Of a stretch of 64,000 nt of DNA, positions 30,366 to 39,297 are shown piece after piece (position 1 is the first letter of the stretch; each line of letters starts with the position of its first letter). The position numbers were made by a program, and so were the translations under genes. The notes under the pieces are model-generated. The model searched no databases. It was not told the origin of the DNA and saw only the letters and a program-made list of their open reading frames with translations. This DNA comes from Pseudodesulfovibrio indicus (GTDB taxonomy: Bacteria; Desulfobacterota; Desulfovibrionia; Desulfovibrionales; Desulfovibrionaceae). The stretch spans positions 2,232,001-2,296,000 of the forward strand of contig NZ_CP014206.1 in NCBI RefSeq assembly GCF_001563225.1. Reading direction: 5' to 3'.

Positions 30366-31508
30366 ATGGTGAAATCTGAAAACAGGGCGCGGCTGGCGGT
30401 GACCATGCCGAGATTGAGCCGGTACGGCGGCGCGGAATCCTTTGCCTGGCGGCTGAGCGAGGCGCTGGCCGCGCGCGGCCACGCGGTGGACTTCATCTGC
30501 GCCCGGTGCGAGACCGACCCGCCCGAGGGCGTGGAGCCGGTGGTGCTCGGCCGGTTCGGCGCGTTCCGCCTGGTCAAGATCCTGTGGTTCGCCTACGGCG
30601 CGCAGCGGGCGCAGCAACGCGGGAACTACGACCTGGTCTTCGGCATGGGCAAGACCCTGAACCAGGACATCCTGCGCATCGGCGGCGGTCCCATCTCCAA
30701 GTTCTGGGAGCTCTCCCGGCGCGCCTGGCCCAGCGGGTTCGCCCGGTCCTTCAAGATGCTCCGGCGCAGGCTCTCGCCCGGCAACTGGGCCATACATGTG
30801 ATAGACCGCGTCCGCATGCGGCGCACCCCGCGCATCGTCTGCGTCTCGCACCTGGTGCGCGACTGGCTGGTGGAGGCCCACCCGTTCCTGGACAAGGAAG
30901 CCATCGACGTGGTCTACAACCGGCCCGACCTGGCCAGATTTTCGCCCATCGGCGACCAGGAGCGGCTGCGGCTGCGCGATGCGTCCGCCATCCGCGAGGA
31001 CCAGGTGGTGGTGGCCACGGCGGCCACCAACTTCGCCCTCAAGGGCGTGCGGCATCTGGTGTCCATGCTGACCCGGCTGCCGGAGCATTTCGTGCTCCAC
31101 GTGGCGGGCGGGCGCAATCCCGGTAAATACGAGCGGCTGGCCCGCGAGCTGGGCGTCGCCCATCGGGTGAAGTTCCTGGGCCGGGTGGACGACATGCCCG
31201 CCTTCTACCGCGCCGCCGACGTCTTCGTGCTGGCGACCTTCTACGACGCCTGCTCCAACGCCACCCTGGAGGCCCTGGCCTGCGGCTGCCGGTCCCTGTC
31301 CAGCGCCATGAACGGCTCGGCCCACTTCCTGCCCCCGCGCTGGGTCTTCCCGGACCCGGCGGACGAGGGGACCATGGCCGAGATGGTCCTGCGTGCCGCG
31401 GGCGAGCCGAGACCCGGCCCGTTTGAGTGGCCCGAGGACGTCGCCTCGGGGCTGGAACCCTACGTGGAGATGGTCGAGCGGACGCTCGCCGCCAGGAAGC
31501 GCTCCTGA
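30366..31508 (+). CDS. family 4 glycosyltransferase
   Basis: About 380 aa with the two-domain GT-B fold: N-terminal VTMPRLSRYGGAESFAWRL with the acceptor-site glycines, and C-terminal VKFLGRVDDMPAFYRAADVFVLATFYDACSN-type donor site (DACSNATLEALACG). The final E of the usual EGFGL.. E motif is EALACG here. Related enzymes (RfaG/WaaG-like) add sugars to lipopolysaccharide core. The neighbouring envelope genes agree. ATG 30339 is an alternative start; neither has a clear ribosome-binding site. Confidence 0.88.
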   Translation: MVKSENRARLAVTMPRLSRYGGAESFAWRLSEALAARGHAVDFICARCETDPPEGVEPVVLGRFGAFRLVKILWFAYGAQRAQQRGNYDLVFGMGKTLNQDILRIGGGPISKFWELSRRAWPSGFARSFKMLRRRLSPGNWAIHVIDRVRMRRTPRIVCVSHLVRDWLVEAHPFLDKEAIDVVYNRPDLARFSPIGDQERLRLRDASAIREDQVVVATAATNFALKGVRHLVSMLTRLPEHFVLHVAGGRNPGKYERLARELGVAHRVKFLGRVDDMPAFYRAADVFVLATFYDACSNATLEALACGCRSLSSAMNGSAHFLPPRWVFPDPADEGTMAEMVLRAAGEPRPGPFEWPEDVASGLEPYVEMVERTLAARKRS

Positions 31509-31554
31509 AAACGCGAAAAGGCCGGGATCGAAATCCCGGCCTTTTCGCGTTTTT
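31508..31554. terminator. very long perfect bidirectional terminator hairpin
   Basis: A 21-bp perfect stem (31508-31528 with 31533-31553), loop CGAA, with A-run and T-run ends. It begins within the GT4 stop codon and serves both convergent genes. Confidence 0.93.
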
Positions 31555-31565
31555 AGTCTCTTCGG

Positions 31566-32516
31566 CTATTGCTCCTTGAGCATGGCGTCGAAGTATTCGA
31601 TGGTCTTGACCAGTCCGGTCTTGAGGTCGACGGTGGGCTCCCAGTCGATGACCCTGCGCGCCAGGGAGATGTCCGGTTTGCGCTGGGTGGGGTCGTCGGC
31701 GGGCAGTGGCTTGAACACGATCTTCGACTTGGAGCCGATCTGGTCCACGACGGTCCGGGCCAGTTCGAGGATGGTGAATTCGCCTGGGTTGCCGAGGTTC
31801 ATGGGGCCGAGGAAGTCGTCCCCGGTGTTCTCCATGAGCCGGACCATGCCCTCCACCAGATCGTCCACGTAGCAGAAGCTGCGCGTCTGTTCTCCCTTGC
31901 CGTAGACCGTGATGTCCTCGCCGCGAAGGGCCTGGATCACGAAGTTGGAGACCACCCGTCCGTCGTCCATGGCCATGCGCGGGCCGTAGGTGTTGAAGAT
32001 GCGGCAGACCTTGATGCGCAGGGAGTGCTGGCGGTTGTAGTCGAAGAACAGGGTCTCGGCGCACCGCTTGCCCTCGTCGTAGCAGGAGCGGATGCCCACG
32101 GGGTTGACGTTGCCCCAGTAATCCTCGGTCTGCGGATGGATCTTTGGATCGCCGTAGACCTCGGAGGTGGAGGCCTGGAGGATCTTGGCCTTCAGCCGCT
32201 TGGCCAGGCCGAGCATGTTGATGGCTCCGTGGACCGAGGTCTTGGTGGTCTGGACCGGGTCGTACTGGTAGTGGATGGGCGACGCCGGGCAGGCCAGGTT
32301 GTAGATCTCGTCCACTTCAATATACAGGGGGAAAGTCACGTCGTGCCGGACCACCTCGAAATAGGGGTTGTCCATCAAGTGCAGGATGTTGTCCTTCTTG
32401 CCGGTGAAGAAGTTGTCCACGCAGATGACCTCGTGCCCCTTGGCCAGGAGCCGCTCGCACAGGTGCGAGCCGAGGAAGCCGGAGCCGCCGGTGACTAGAA
32501 CGCGTTTCTTTTTCAT
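31566..32516 (-). CDS. UDP-glucuronate decarboxylase-type NAD-dependent sugar epimerase/dehydratase
   Basis: A 316-aa short-chain dehydrogenase/reductase. NAD-binding [10 protein letters not shown] is near residue 9, the UXS-specific [11 protein letters not shown] near 34, [14 protein letters not shown] near 77, and the active-site SCYDEGKR (YxxxK) near 145. This set matches UDP-xylose synthases, which oxidise and decarboxylate UDP-glucuronate. Start ATG 32516 is chosen because [10 protein letters not shown] is the usual beginning; an in-frame ATG at 32546 is possible. No UDP-glucose dehydrogenase is in the window, but galU is. Confidence 0.92.
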   Translation of the reverse strand: MKKKRVLVTGGSGFLGSHLCERLLAKGHEVICVDNFFTGKKDNILHLMDNPYFEVVRHDVTFPLYIEVDEIYNLACPASPIHYQYDPVQTTKTSVHGAINMLGLAKRLKAKILQASTSEVYGDPKIHPQTEDYWGNVNPVGIRSCYDEGKRCAETLFFDYNRQHSLRIKVCRIFNTYGPRMAMDDGRVVSNFVIQALRGEDITVYGKGEQTRSFCYVDDLVEGMVRLMENTGDDFLGPMNLGNPGEFTILELARTVVDQIGSKSKIVFKPLPADDPTQRKPDISLARRVIDWEPTVDLKTGLVKTIEYFDAMLKEQ

Positions 32517-32709
32517 GCCGCTTAATTGCAGTATTCCTGGCAGCATGTCAATGAGACGCGGAAAAACCTTTACTGTTCAGGTGTTGCGGGTTTATGGGAG
32601 GATAAAACCGAGTTGTCTGGCCGTAGTCCCGCAAGGAATCCGTAACGGCCGGCGGGTATTCGGAGAGCGGCCCGTCCGTGCCCGCCGGAATGCTTCAAGT
32701 GAGTGTCCG

Positions 32710-33414
32710 ATGATCGTTAATGTGGTTGAATGCCTTTCCGGTGCGGAACGCGCCAAGGGTCTCGTGGTCGTCATCGACGTCTTCCGCTCGAGCACCGTGG
32801 CCTGCTTCCTGGCGGACATGGGCGTGGGCGAGTACATCGCCACCGATTCGCTGGACCGGGCGCGCGCCCTTGCCGCCGCAAAAAACGGCAAGATCATCGG
32901 GGAGTTGGAGACCGAACCCGTGGATGTCTTCGACCACCTGAATTCTCCGTTCCTGTTGAAGGAAGCGGACGTGACCGGGCAGACCTTCCTGCACGTGACC
33001 AACGCGGGCACGCGCGGGCTGATGGCCTGCACCGGGGCCGACGAGGTCCTGGTGGGCTGCTTCGTCAACGCGGGGGCCGTGGTGGACTACATCCGGGCCA
33101 GGTCCCCGGAGCTCGTCACCCTGGTGGCCATGGGCACCGGCGGGGTCATGCGCGCCCAGGAGGACATGATGTGCGCCATGTACATCAAGAACGAGCTGGA
33201 GGAATATCCGAACAGCATCGAGACCCTGCGGAAATTCCTTCGGGACGTGGACAGCGCGGCCAAGTTTTTCGACGAGTCCAGGACGGACTGCCCGGAAGAG
33301 GATTTCGACCTGTGCATGGACCTGGACCGCTTCGATTTCGTCCTTCGCGGCGAACCCGTGGAGGGCGGCGTGAGGCTGAGCCGGGTCGAGGCGGACGGAC
33401 GGGAGAAGGCATAG
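32710..33414 (+). CDS. ComB-like 2-phosphosulfolactate phosphatase family protein
   Basis: A 234-aa protein with ComB features: VVVIDVFRSSTVACFLAD near residue 19, ELETEPVDVFDHLNSP, TNAGTRGLMACTGADEVLVG near 97, and VAMGTGG. ComB acts in coenzyme M synthesis in methanogens, and homologues occur in many bacteria that do not make it. No other coenzyme M genes are seen here, so the substrate is uncertain and the symbol is withheld. It precedes the GGDEF gene by nine bases. Confidence 0.85.
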   Translation: MIVNVVECLSGAERAKGLVVVIDVFRSSTVACFLADMGVGEYIATDSLDRARALAAAKNGKIIGELETEPVDVFDHLNSPFLLKEADVTGQTFLHVTNAGTRGLMACTGADEVLVGCFVNAGAVVDYIRARSPELVTLVAMGTGGVMRAQEDMMCAMYIKNELEEYPNSIETLRKFLRDVDSAAKFFDESRTDCPEEDFDLCMDLDRFDFVLRGEPVEGGVRLSRVEADGREKA

Positions 33415-33423
33415 GGGGCGCGT

Positions 33424-34761
33424 ATGGACGATCAGTTGCAAAAGGTTCTCGTCGTCGATGATTCCCAGACCAACCTCGCGTTGCTCAAGCACATGCTGCG
33501 CGACATCGAGTGCCGCGTGGTCCAGGCCGAAAGCGGCGCCGAGGCCGTGGAGCGGGCCAGGACCAGCGACTTCGCCGTGATCCTGCTCGACATCCAGATG
33601 CCCGGCATGAACGGCTACGAGGCCGCGGCCAGGATCAAGGAGCACGAGCGCAGCCGCAACGTGCCGATCATCTTCATCACCGCCATCTACCAGGACGAGG
33701 AGAACGTCCACCAGGGCTACGAGACAGGGGCCGTGGACTACCTCTTCCGGCCCGTGGACCCGGAAATCCTGACCAGCAAGGTCAAGGCGTTCCTCCAGAT
33801 GCACCGGCAGAAGATGCTCCTGGAGAGCGAGGTGGAGCAGCGCCGCAATACCGAGATCGCCCTGCGCGTGGCCGAGGAGAAGTACCGTTCCATCTTCGAG
33901 CGGGCCATCGAGGGCATCTTCCAATGCACCCTGGGAGGGGAATACCTGGAGGCCAACCCGGCCATGCTGCGCATCCTGGGATATGAGAAGATGTCCGATG
34001 TGGTGAATGTGCCCGCGCTCCGCGACGCCCATATGATCGAGGAGCACCATCGGCGGCTGTACCGCGAATTGCTGGCCCGCGACGGGGCCGTGACCAATTT
34101 CGAATTCCGGCTGCGCCGCTGCGACGGCGAGGTCATCTGGTGCTCGGAGAGCTCCCGGCTGGTCCGGGGCGTAGAGGGCCGGGACTTCGTCGAGGGCGTG
34201 CTGGAGGACATCACCGATCGCAAGAACACCGAGCTGGAGCTGAAGCGGCTGGCCACGGTGGACAGCCTCACCGGCATTGCCAACCGGCACCGCTTCTTCG
34301 ACCGGCTGGAGCACGCCCTGGCCCTGGCCAAGCGGTACGAGCGGATCGTGGCCGTGCTCTTCGTGGACCTCAATGACTTCAAGCAGGTGAACGATACCTA
34401 CGGCCATCAGGCGGGCGACGAATTGCTGTGCATGGTGGCCGAGCGGCTGCAGCAGCGGACCCGCGAGTCCGACACCCTGGCCCGGCTGGGCGGCGACGAG
34501 TTCGGCATCCTGCTGTCGGACGTCAGGGACCGCGAGGGCGCGTTCAGCGTGACCGAGAACCTACTGAACGTGGTCAGGGAGCCGTACACCGTGCGCGGCC
34601 ACGAGCTGACCATCGGCGCGACCATCGGCATCAGCTTTTTCCCCGAGGACGGCAAGGACCCGGTGACCCTCATCAGCAGGGCCGACGCGGCCATGTACGG
34701 AGCCAAGCGCCAGGGAAAAAACGATTATGGCACTTTTGGGGACTACGGACTGCCCGGATAG
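33424..34761 (+). CDS. REC-PAS-GGDEF response regulator, diguanylate cyclase
   Basis: A 445-aa protein. The receiver domain covers residues ~8-125, with the phosphoacceptor Asp in VILLDIQMPG near 58. A PAS domain with PAC tail covers ~150-275 (YRSIFERAIEGIFQ, GRDFVEGVLEDIT). A GGDEF domain follows, with DSLTGIANR, FKQVNDTYGHQAGDELL and an intact RLGGDEFG near 354-361. No RxxD inhibitory site is seen before GGDEF. It would make c-di-GMP in response to phosphorylation, opposing the HD-GYP protein at 20.5 kb. The cognate kinase is not adjacent. Confidence 0.93.
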   Translation: MDDQLQKVLVVDDSQTNLALLKHMLRDIECRVVQAESGAEAVERARTSDFAVILLDIQMPGMNGYEAAARIKEHERSRNVPIIFITAIYQDEENVHQGYETGAVDYLFRPVDPEILTSKVKAFLQMHRQKMLLESEVEQRRNTEIALRVAEEKYRSIFERAIEGIFQCTLGGEYLEANPAMLRILGYEKMSDVVNVPALRDAHMIEEHHRRLYRELLARDGAVTNFEFRLRRCDGEVIWCSESSRLVRGVEGRDFVEGVLEDITDRKNTELELKRLATVDSLTGIANRHRFFDRLEHALALAKRYERIVAVLFVDLNDFKQVNDTYGHQAGDELLCMVAERLQQRTRESDTLARLGGDEFGILLSDVRDREGAFSVTENLLNVVREPYTVRGHELTIGATIGISFFPEDGKDPVTLISRADAAMYGAKRQGKNDYGTFGDYGLPG

Positions 34762-34790
34762 CCGTGTTCACGATTTCACATTGCCTCCCG

Positions 34791-34827
34791 AAGGGGTGTC
34801 TCGCCATGGCGAGACACCCCTTTTTTT
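34791..34827 (+). terminator. intrinsic terminator after the GGDEF gene
   Basis: Palindromic stem AAGGGGTGTCTCGCC and its complement (34791-34820 region) followed by a seven-T run. Confidence 0.9.
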
Positions 34828-34944
34828 CGGCCTCCGGATAGCGGTATTCAGGCCGTTTCCGGGCGGGGTATCGCTTGTGACATATTGCACGAGCGAGGGT
34901 CGTTCAGAGTGAAGAAAATTACATACTTAGGAGGTGGGTTCTTA

Positions 34945-34974
34945 ATGAAAAAATGCGCAAGGTGCTTGACTTAG
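34945..34974 (+). CDS. possible nine-residue leader peptide upstream of nuo
   Basis: ATG at 34945 encodes MKKCARCLT and a TAG stop. It is preceded at nine bases by a full AGGAGGT ribosome-binding site, stronger than that of most genes here. The same segment can fold: AAAAATGCGC pairs, with one bulged T, with GCGCTTTTTT (34975-34985 region), a terminator-like hairpin overlapping the peptide. A second hairpin, TCTTGAA/TTCAAGA, lies at 35005-35028 before nuoA. Sequence evidence is direct; an attenuation role is inference. Confidence 0.45.
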   Translation: MKKCARCLT

Positions 34975-35059
34975 CGCTTTTTTCGGGGCATGGAACTCGT
35001 TAATTCTTGAAAAAATTTTGGTTCAAGATTCCCGCAAATTTACTGCCAAAGGATGGGGT

Positions 35060-35437
35060 ATGCTTTTCGACTGGCTGCATTTTGCAATTGTATTGTTTTT
35101 GCTCGCTGGCCTTCTCTTTGCCGTCGGGCCGTTGATCCTTGCAATGCTGCTTGCCCCCAAAGCAAGGGGGGGGGATATCGGGATGCCGTATGAGTGCGGC
35201 ATGGTCCCCTACGGCAGCTCGTGGGCCCGGTGGGGCGTATCGTACTACGTATACGCCCTGATCTTCCTGGCCTTCGACGTGGACGTCCTTTACCTGTTCC
35301 CGGTTTCCACGGCGTATGCTGACGCCGAGGGCTGGGTTCCCTTCGTGAAGGTTTTCGTCTTCTTGTTCTTCCTTATTCTCTCCGTCATCTACTTTTGGGC
35401 GAAAGGGGTGTTCACATGGCCGCGCAGGATTCAGTAG
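35060..35437 (+). CDS. nuoA: NADH-quinone oxidoreductase subunit A
   Basis: A 125-aa membrane subunit with three transmembrane helices. The family segment [38 protein letters not shown] follows the first helix, with the conserved Glu-Cys and acidic DVD. ATG 35060 is chosen because AAAGGA precedes it; an earlier in-frame TTG at 35018 adds 14 untypical residues. It begins the nuo operon; nuoB overlaps its end by 22 bases. Confidence 0.95.
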   Translation: MLFDWLHFAIVLFLLAGLLFAVGPLILAMLLAPKARGGDIGMPYECGMVPYGSSWARWGVSYYVYALIFLAFDVDVLYLFPVSTAYADAEGWVPFVKVFVFLFFLILSVIYFWAKGVFTWPRRIQ

Positions 35438-35961
35438 TGCAAAGGGAATTCCTGACGGCGGGGAACCATCACATGGACCCGCCCATCGTCAACCTCAAAC
35501 TGGCCCAGGACATCTTCGACGTCTGTCGATCCATGTCCCTGTGGCCCATGACCTTCGGTCTTGCCTGCTGCGCCATCGAGATGATGGCCACCGGCATGGC
35601 GCGTTTCGACATGGCCCGGTTCGGGGCCGAGGTCTTCCGGCCTTCGCCCCGCCAGTCCGACGTGATGATCGTGGCCGGCACCGTGACCAAGAAGATGGCG
35701 CCTGCGGTCGTCCGTCTGTACGAGCAGATGCCCGGACCCAAGTGGGTCATCGCCATGGGCAACTGCGCCATCTCCGGCGGGCCCTTCAAGATCAAGGACA
35801 ACTACAACGTGATCCAGGGTGTGGATACGCTGATCCCGGTGGACGTCTACGTGCCGGGCTGTCCGCCCAGGCCCGAAGGGCTGCTCGAGGGGTTCTTTGA
35901 ACTGCAGCGCCTGATCACGGGCAAACGTTGGTGGCCTGTGGCCGCCAAGGTGGAGGGGTAG
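35416..35961 (+). CDS. nuoB: NADH-quinone oxidoreductase subunit B
   Basis: A 181-aa subunit carrying the terminal cluster N2 next to quinone. Ligands are visible as the tandem cysteines in [10 protein letters not shown] near residue 53, [10 protein letters not shown] near 116 and VPGCPPRPE near 147. ATG 35416 starts inside nuoA, showing tight coupling. Longer and shorter starts are possible but this one has the usual length. Confidence 0.96.
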   Translation: MAAQDSVVQREFLTAGNHHMDPPIVNLKLAQDIFDVCRSMSLWPMTFGLACCAIEMMATGMARFDMARFGAEVFRPSPRQSDVMIVAGTVTKKMAPAVVRLYEQMPGPKWVIAMGNCAISGGPFKIKDNYNVIQGVDTLIPVDVYVPGCPPRPEGLLEGFFELQRLITGKRWWPVAAKVEG

Positions 35962-35963
35962 TC

Positions 35964-36491
35964 ATGCTGCAAGCTTTGGAAGGGGTTGCGACCCAATGCG
36001 TCGCCAAACAGGATCAGGCCGTCACGGGGCATGCATGGTCCGTGTACCTGGCACCGAACCAGATCGTGAAGGCGGCCCGCAAACTGTACGAGGCCGGATA
36101 TTCCCTCGAAGACATCTTTGCTTTGGATTTCGACGAGGGATTTCTGGTTCATTATCATTTTAACAGGTGGAACATCAATGAACGGGTGGTGCTGAGGGTA
36201 TTGCTCGGCGCCGACAACCCCGTGGTGCCGTCCATCGTGTCCGTCTTTGACGGGGCGGAATGGCACGAGCGGGAAACCCGCGACTTCCACGGCGTGGAGT
36301 TCGCGGACAATCCCAATCTCGTCCCGCTGCTCATGCCGGTGGAGGACAAGGACCTCTTCCCCCTGCGGAAGACGGACAAGACGCGCAAGTCCATCAAGGA
36401 CGTGCTGAGCCTCGGCGAAGTCGTGTCCTGTTCCCCGGAACTGGAAGCGTTGTTTGCGGAAGCGGAGGCCGAGGAGGCCTCCGACGCGTAG
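35964..36491 (+). CDS. nuoC: NADH-quinone oxidoreductase subunit C
   Basis: A 175-aa peripheral subunit. The Complex1_30kDa signature appears as FDGAEWHERETRDFHGVEF near residues 92-110, followed by DLFPLRKT. It is separate from NuoD (not the fused NuoCD of E. coli). ATG lies two bases after the nuoB stop. The first 60 residues are poorly conserved. Confidence 0.94.
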   Translation: MLQALEGVATQCVAKQDQAVTGHAWSVYLAPNQIVKAARKLYEAGYSLEDIFALDFDEGFLVHYHFNRWNINERVVLRVLLGADNPVVPSIVSVFDGAEWHERETRDFHGVEFADNPNLVPLLMPVEDKDLFPLRKTDKTRKSIKDVLSLGEVVSCSPELEALFAEAEAEEASDA

Positions 36492-36533
36492 GCCGGGGCG
36501 ACCGGTCGGTATATAAAACCGGACTGAGAGTGT

Positions 36534-37706
36534 ATGTCGGCTTACCAGAATTTAGAACAAATGAAGGGTGATTTCTACACCCAGAAGTTCGAGGCCGGGA
36601 AGCAGGACGGAACCCTGATCATCAACATGGGCCCGCAACACCCGTCTACGCACGGCGTCTTGCGGATCGTGATCGAGGTGGACGGCGAATACATCGTCCG
36701 CGCCGAGCCCGTGCTGGGCTACCTGCACCGCATGCATGAAAAAATGGGCGAAACCCAAACCTGGGGCGGTTTCATCCCCAACATGGGCCGCGTGGACTAC
36801 GGTCACGCCATGGCCTGGAACTGGGCCTACGTGGGCGCAGTGGAAAAACTGATGGGCATCGAGATCCCGGAAAGGGCGGAATACCTGCGGGTCATCATGA
36901 CCGAGTTCAACCGCCTGACTTCCCACCTCCTGTGGTGGGGGGCCTACATCCTCGATCTCGGCGCGTTCACGCCCATCATGTACGCCTTCGACGATCGCGA
37001 AATGCTCCTGGACGCCCTGCAGAGGCCTTCGGCCTCCAGGCTGACCTACAGCAACTTCCGCGTCGGCGGCCTGCAGATGGACTTCGACGACAAGTGCATC
37101 GAGCTGATGAAGGCGTTCATTCCCCACTTCAGGGAACGGCTGCCCATGTACCATGATCTCGTCACCGAGAACCTCATCCTGCGCCGCCGCATCGAAGGTA
37201 TCGGCATCATCGACCAGGACATGTGCCGCCGTTACGGCTGTACCGGTCCCGTGGTCCGCGGTGCCGGCGTTCCCTACGACCTGCGCAAGGACGAGCCCTA
37301 CGGCATCTACGACCGTTTCGACTTCGAGATCCCGACGCAGGATTCCTGCTGTTCGGCGGGTCGCTACCACGTCCGCCTGGCCGAGATGGAGCAGTCGCTG
37401 CGCATCATCGAGCAGGCCCTGGAGCAGCTCCCCTCCGCCGAGGGCGGCCACATCATGGACAAGGCGCCCAAGCCGTCCATGAAGCCGCCGGCGGGAGAAG
37501 CCTACTTCAACGTGGAGGGTGCCCGAGGCAAGATCGGCATCCATGTCGTCTCTAACGGAGACAAGGTCCCGTACCGCATCAAGCTGCGGGCGCCCGGCTA
37601 TTCCAACCTGCACGCGTTCGCGGAGGCCGCCAACGGCACCCTCCTGGCGGACGCCGTGGCCATCCTGGGCAGCCTGGACCTGATCATCCCTGAAATCGAC
37701 AGGTAG
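36534..37706 (+). CDS. nuoD: NADH-quinone oxidoreductase subunit D
   Basis: A 390-aa subunit of the quinone-binding module, related to the [NiFe]-hydrogenase large subunit. Recognisable parts are MGPQHPSTHGVLR near residue 26, GYLHRMHEKMGE, FNRLTSHLLWWG and the C-terminal RIKLRAPGYSNLHAF and LGSLDLIIPEIDR. The histidines of GPQHPSTHG that contact quinone are present. It follows nuoC after 42 bases. Confidence 0.96.
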   Translation: MSAYQNLEQMKGDFYTQKFEAGKQDGTLIINMGPQHPSTHGVLRIVIEVDGEYIVRAEPVLGYLHRMHEKMGETQTWGGFIPNMGRVDYGHAMAWNWAYVGAVEKLMGIEIPERAEYLRVIMTEFNRLTSHLLWWGAYILDLGAFTPIMYAFDDREMLLDALQRPSASRLTYSNFRVGGLQMDFDDKCIELMKAFIPHFRERLPMYHDLVTENLILRRRIEGIGIIDQDMCRRYGCTGPVVRGAGVPYDLRKDEPYGIYDRFDFEIPTQDSCCSAGRYHVRLAEMEQSLRIIEQALEQLPSAEGGHIMDKAPKPSMKPPAGEAYFNVEGARGKIGIHVVSNGDKVPYRIKLRAPGYSNLHAFAEAANGTLLADAVAILGSLDLIIPEIDR

Positions 37707-37715
37707 GTTTAATCC

Positions 37716-38699
37716 ATGAACGCATTCTTACAACACCTGATACCTCTGATCATAGCGGTCGTGGCGTCCATGGTCTGGCTGGGCATAAACGCCCTGGTGT
37801 GGGTCTATTTCGAGCGCAAGTTCGCGGGCCACATCCAGCGCCGGCCCGGACCCTTCGAGGTCGGCCCCCACGGCGTGCTCCAGCCGCTCATCGACGGTCT
37901 GAAACTCATGGGCAAACAGCTCCTGACCCCGGACAACGCGGACGCGGCCCTGTACTGGCTCGCCCCGATCCTGTCCATGATCCCGGTGCTGCTGCTCTTC
38001 CTGCCCATTCCGTACGGCCCGGTGCTGACCGGCATGGACGTGAACCTCGGCCTGCTGCTCATCCTGGCCTTCTCCAGCTTCAATGGGCTGGCGGTCATCC
38101 TGGCGGGCTGGGCCTCCAACAACAAGTGGGGCGTGCTCGGCGCGGCCCGCGCAGTTTCCCAGACCGTGGCGTACGAGATCCCGCTGCTGCTCACCGTCCT
38201 GGCCATCTCCTTCATGACCGGCACCCTGAGCCTGACCGAGATCACGGCCATGCAGGAAGGGTACATCTGGAACTGGTTCATCTTCAGGAACCCGTTCACC
38301 TTCCTCGCCTTCTTCGTGTTCCTCATCGCCATGTTCGGCGAGACCAACCGCGCGCCCTTCGACCTGGCCGAGGCCGAGTCGGAGCTGACCGCCGGTTTCC
38401 ACACCGAGTACTCCTCCATGGGGTTCGGCCTCTTCTTCATGGCCGAATACGGCTACATGGTGGTCATGTGCTCGGTCTGCTCCGTCCTGTTCCTGGGCGG
38501 GTTCCACGGCCCCATCCCCGGCATCGGCGGATGGTGGTGGATGCTGATCAAGGTCTACGCGCTGCTCTCCTTCATGGTGTGGGCCCGCTGGACCTTCCCC
38601 CGCGTACGGTTCGATCAACTGCTGAACATCAACTGGAAATGGTTGCTGCCGCTGGCCACCTTCAACCTGTTGGCCATCGCGCTGATCGTGAAGTTGTAG
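37716..38699 (+). CDS. nuoH: NADH-quinone oxidoreductase subunit H
   Basis: A 327-aa membrane subunit with eight transmembrane helices that lines the quinone channel. The hallmark loop GETNRAPFDLAEAESELTAG near residue 208 and the amphipathic start WVYFERKFAGHIQRRPGP near 30 are both intact, including the acidic residues linking quinone reduction to proton movement. It lies nine bases after nuoD; nuoE, F and G are not found between them. Confidence 0.97.
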   Translation: MNAFLQHLIPLIIAVVASMVWLGINALVWVYFERKFAGHIQRRPGPFEVGPHGVLQPLIDGLKLMGKQLLTPDNADAALYWLAPILSMIPVLLLFLPIPYGPVLTGMDVNLGLLLILAFSSFNGLAVILAGWASNNKWGVLGAARAVSQTVAYEIPLLLTVLAISFMTGTLSLTEITAMQEGYIWNWFIFRNPFTFLAFFVFLIAMFGETNRAPFDLAEAESELTAGFHTEYSSMGFGLFFMAEYGYMVVMCSVCSVLFLGGFHGPIPGIGGWWWMLIKVYALLSFMVWARWTFPRVRFDQLLNINWKWLLPLATFNLLAIALIVKL

Positions 38700-38708
38700 G
38701 GGGAAGAA

Positions 38709-39296
38709 ATGGGTAAATTCAGAGAAAGCGTAATCCAGCCGATTCTCGACTGCTGGTCCCTGATCGTGGGGCTGAAGATCACGGGCAAGTATTTCTGCAA
38801 GCCCCTGGTCACGGTCCACTATCCGCGCCAGGTCATCGACGACGAGAATCTGGAAACATATGGCGGGCATGTCGAACTCATCGGCAAGCCCAAGGATCCG
38901 GCCACGCCCAAGTGCATCTCCTGCATGATGTGCGTGACCAACTGCCCGAGCAAATGCCTGACCGTGGTCAAGTCCAAGCCTCCCAAGCCCACCGAGGCGG
39001 AAGAGGCGGCGATGAAGGCGGCCGAGGAAGCGGGGGAGAAGGTCGTGAAGCCCAAGGCCCCCAAGAATCCGGCCAAGTTCATCTACGACTACACCCTGTG
39101 CTCGCTGTGCGGCACCTGCATTGACAACTGTCCGGCAAAGTCGCTGAAATTCTCCAATAACGTCTATTGGGTGGCGACTTCCAGAAAAGAGATGAAAATC
39201 GATCTTCTCGCCCGGCTCAAGGAGCAGGCCACGGAACTTTCCGCGCCCGCTCCCAAAACCGAGGCCGCACCGGCCGCGGCGGAGAAGGAGGCGTAA
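38709..39296 (+). CDS. nuoI: NADH-quinone oxidoreductase subunit I (2x[4Fe-4S])
   Basis: A 195-aa ferredoxin-like subunit. The two cluster motifs are CISCMMCVTNCP near residue 71 and CSLCGTCIDNCP near 130. The insert between them is long and Lys/Ala/Glu-rich (residues ~85-120), an odd charged spacer compared with usual NuoI. In the absence of NuoG in the operon this subunit would be the entry point for electrons from an external donor such as ferredoxin; this is inference. Confidence 0.95.
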   Translation: MGKFRESVIQPILDCWSLIVGLKITGKYFCKPLVTVHYPRQVIDDENLETYGGHVELIGKPKDPATPKCISCMMCVTNCPSKCLTVVKSKPPKPTEAEEAAMKAAEEAGEKVVKPKAPKNPAKFIYDYTLCSLCGTCIDNCPAKSLKFSNNVYWVATSRKEMKIDLLARLKEQATELSAPAPKTEAAPAAAEKEA

Positions 39297-39297
39297 T

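Noticed and set aside
34860-34890. FNR/HcpR-type site before nuo (TTGTGA half site)
   Set aside because: Only one half site is present; the matching second half is absent.
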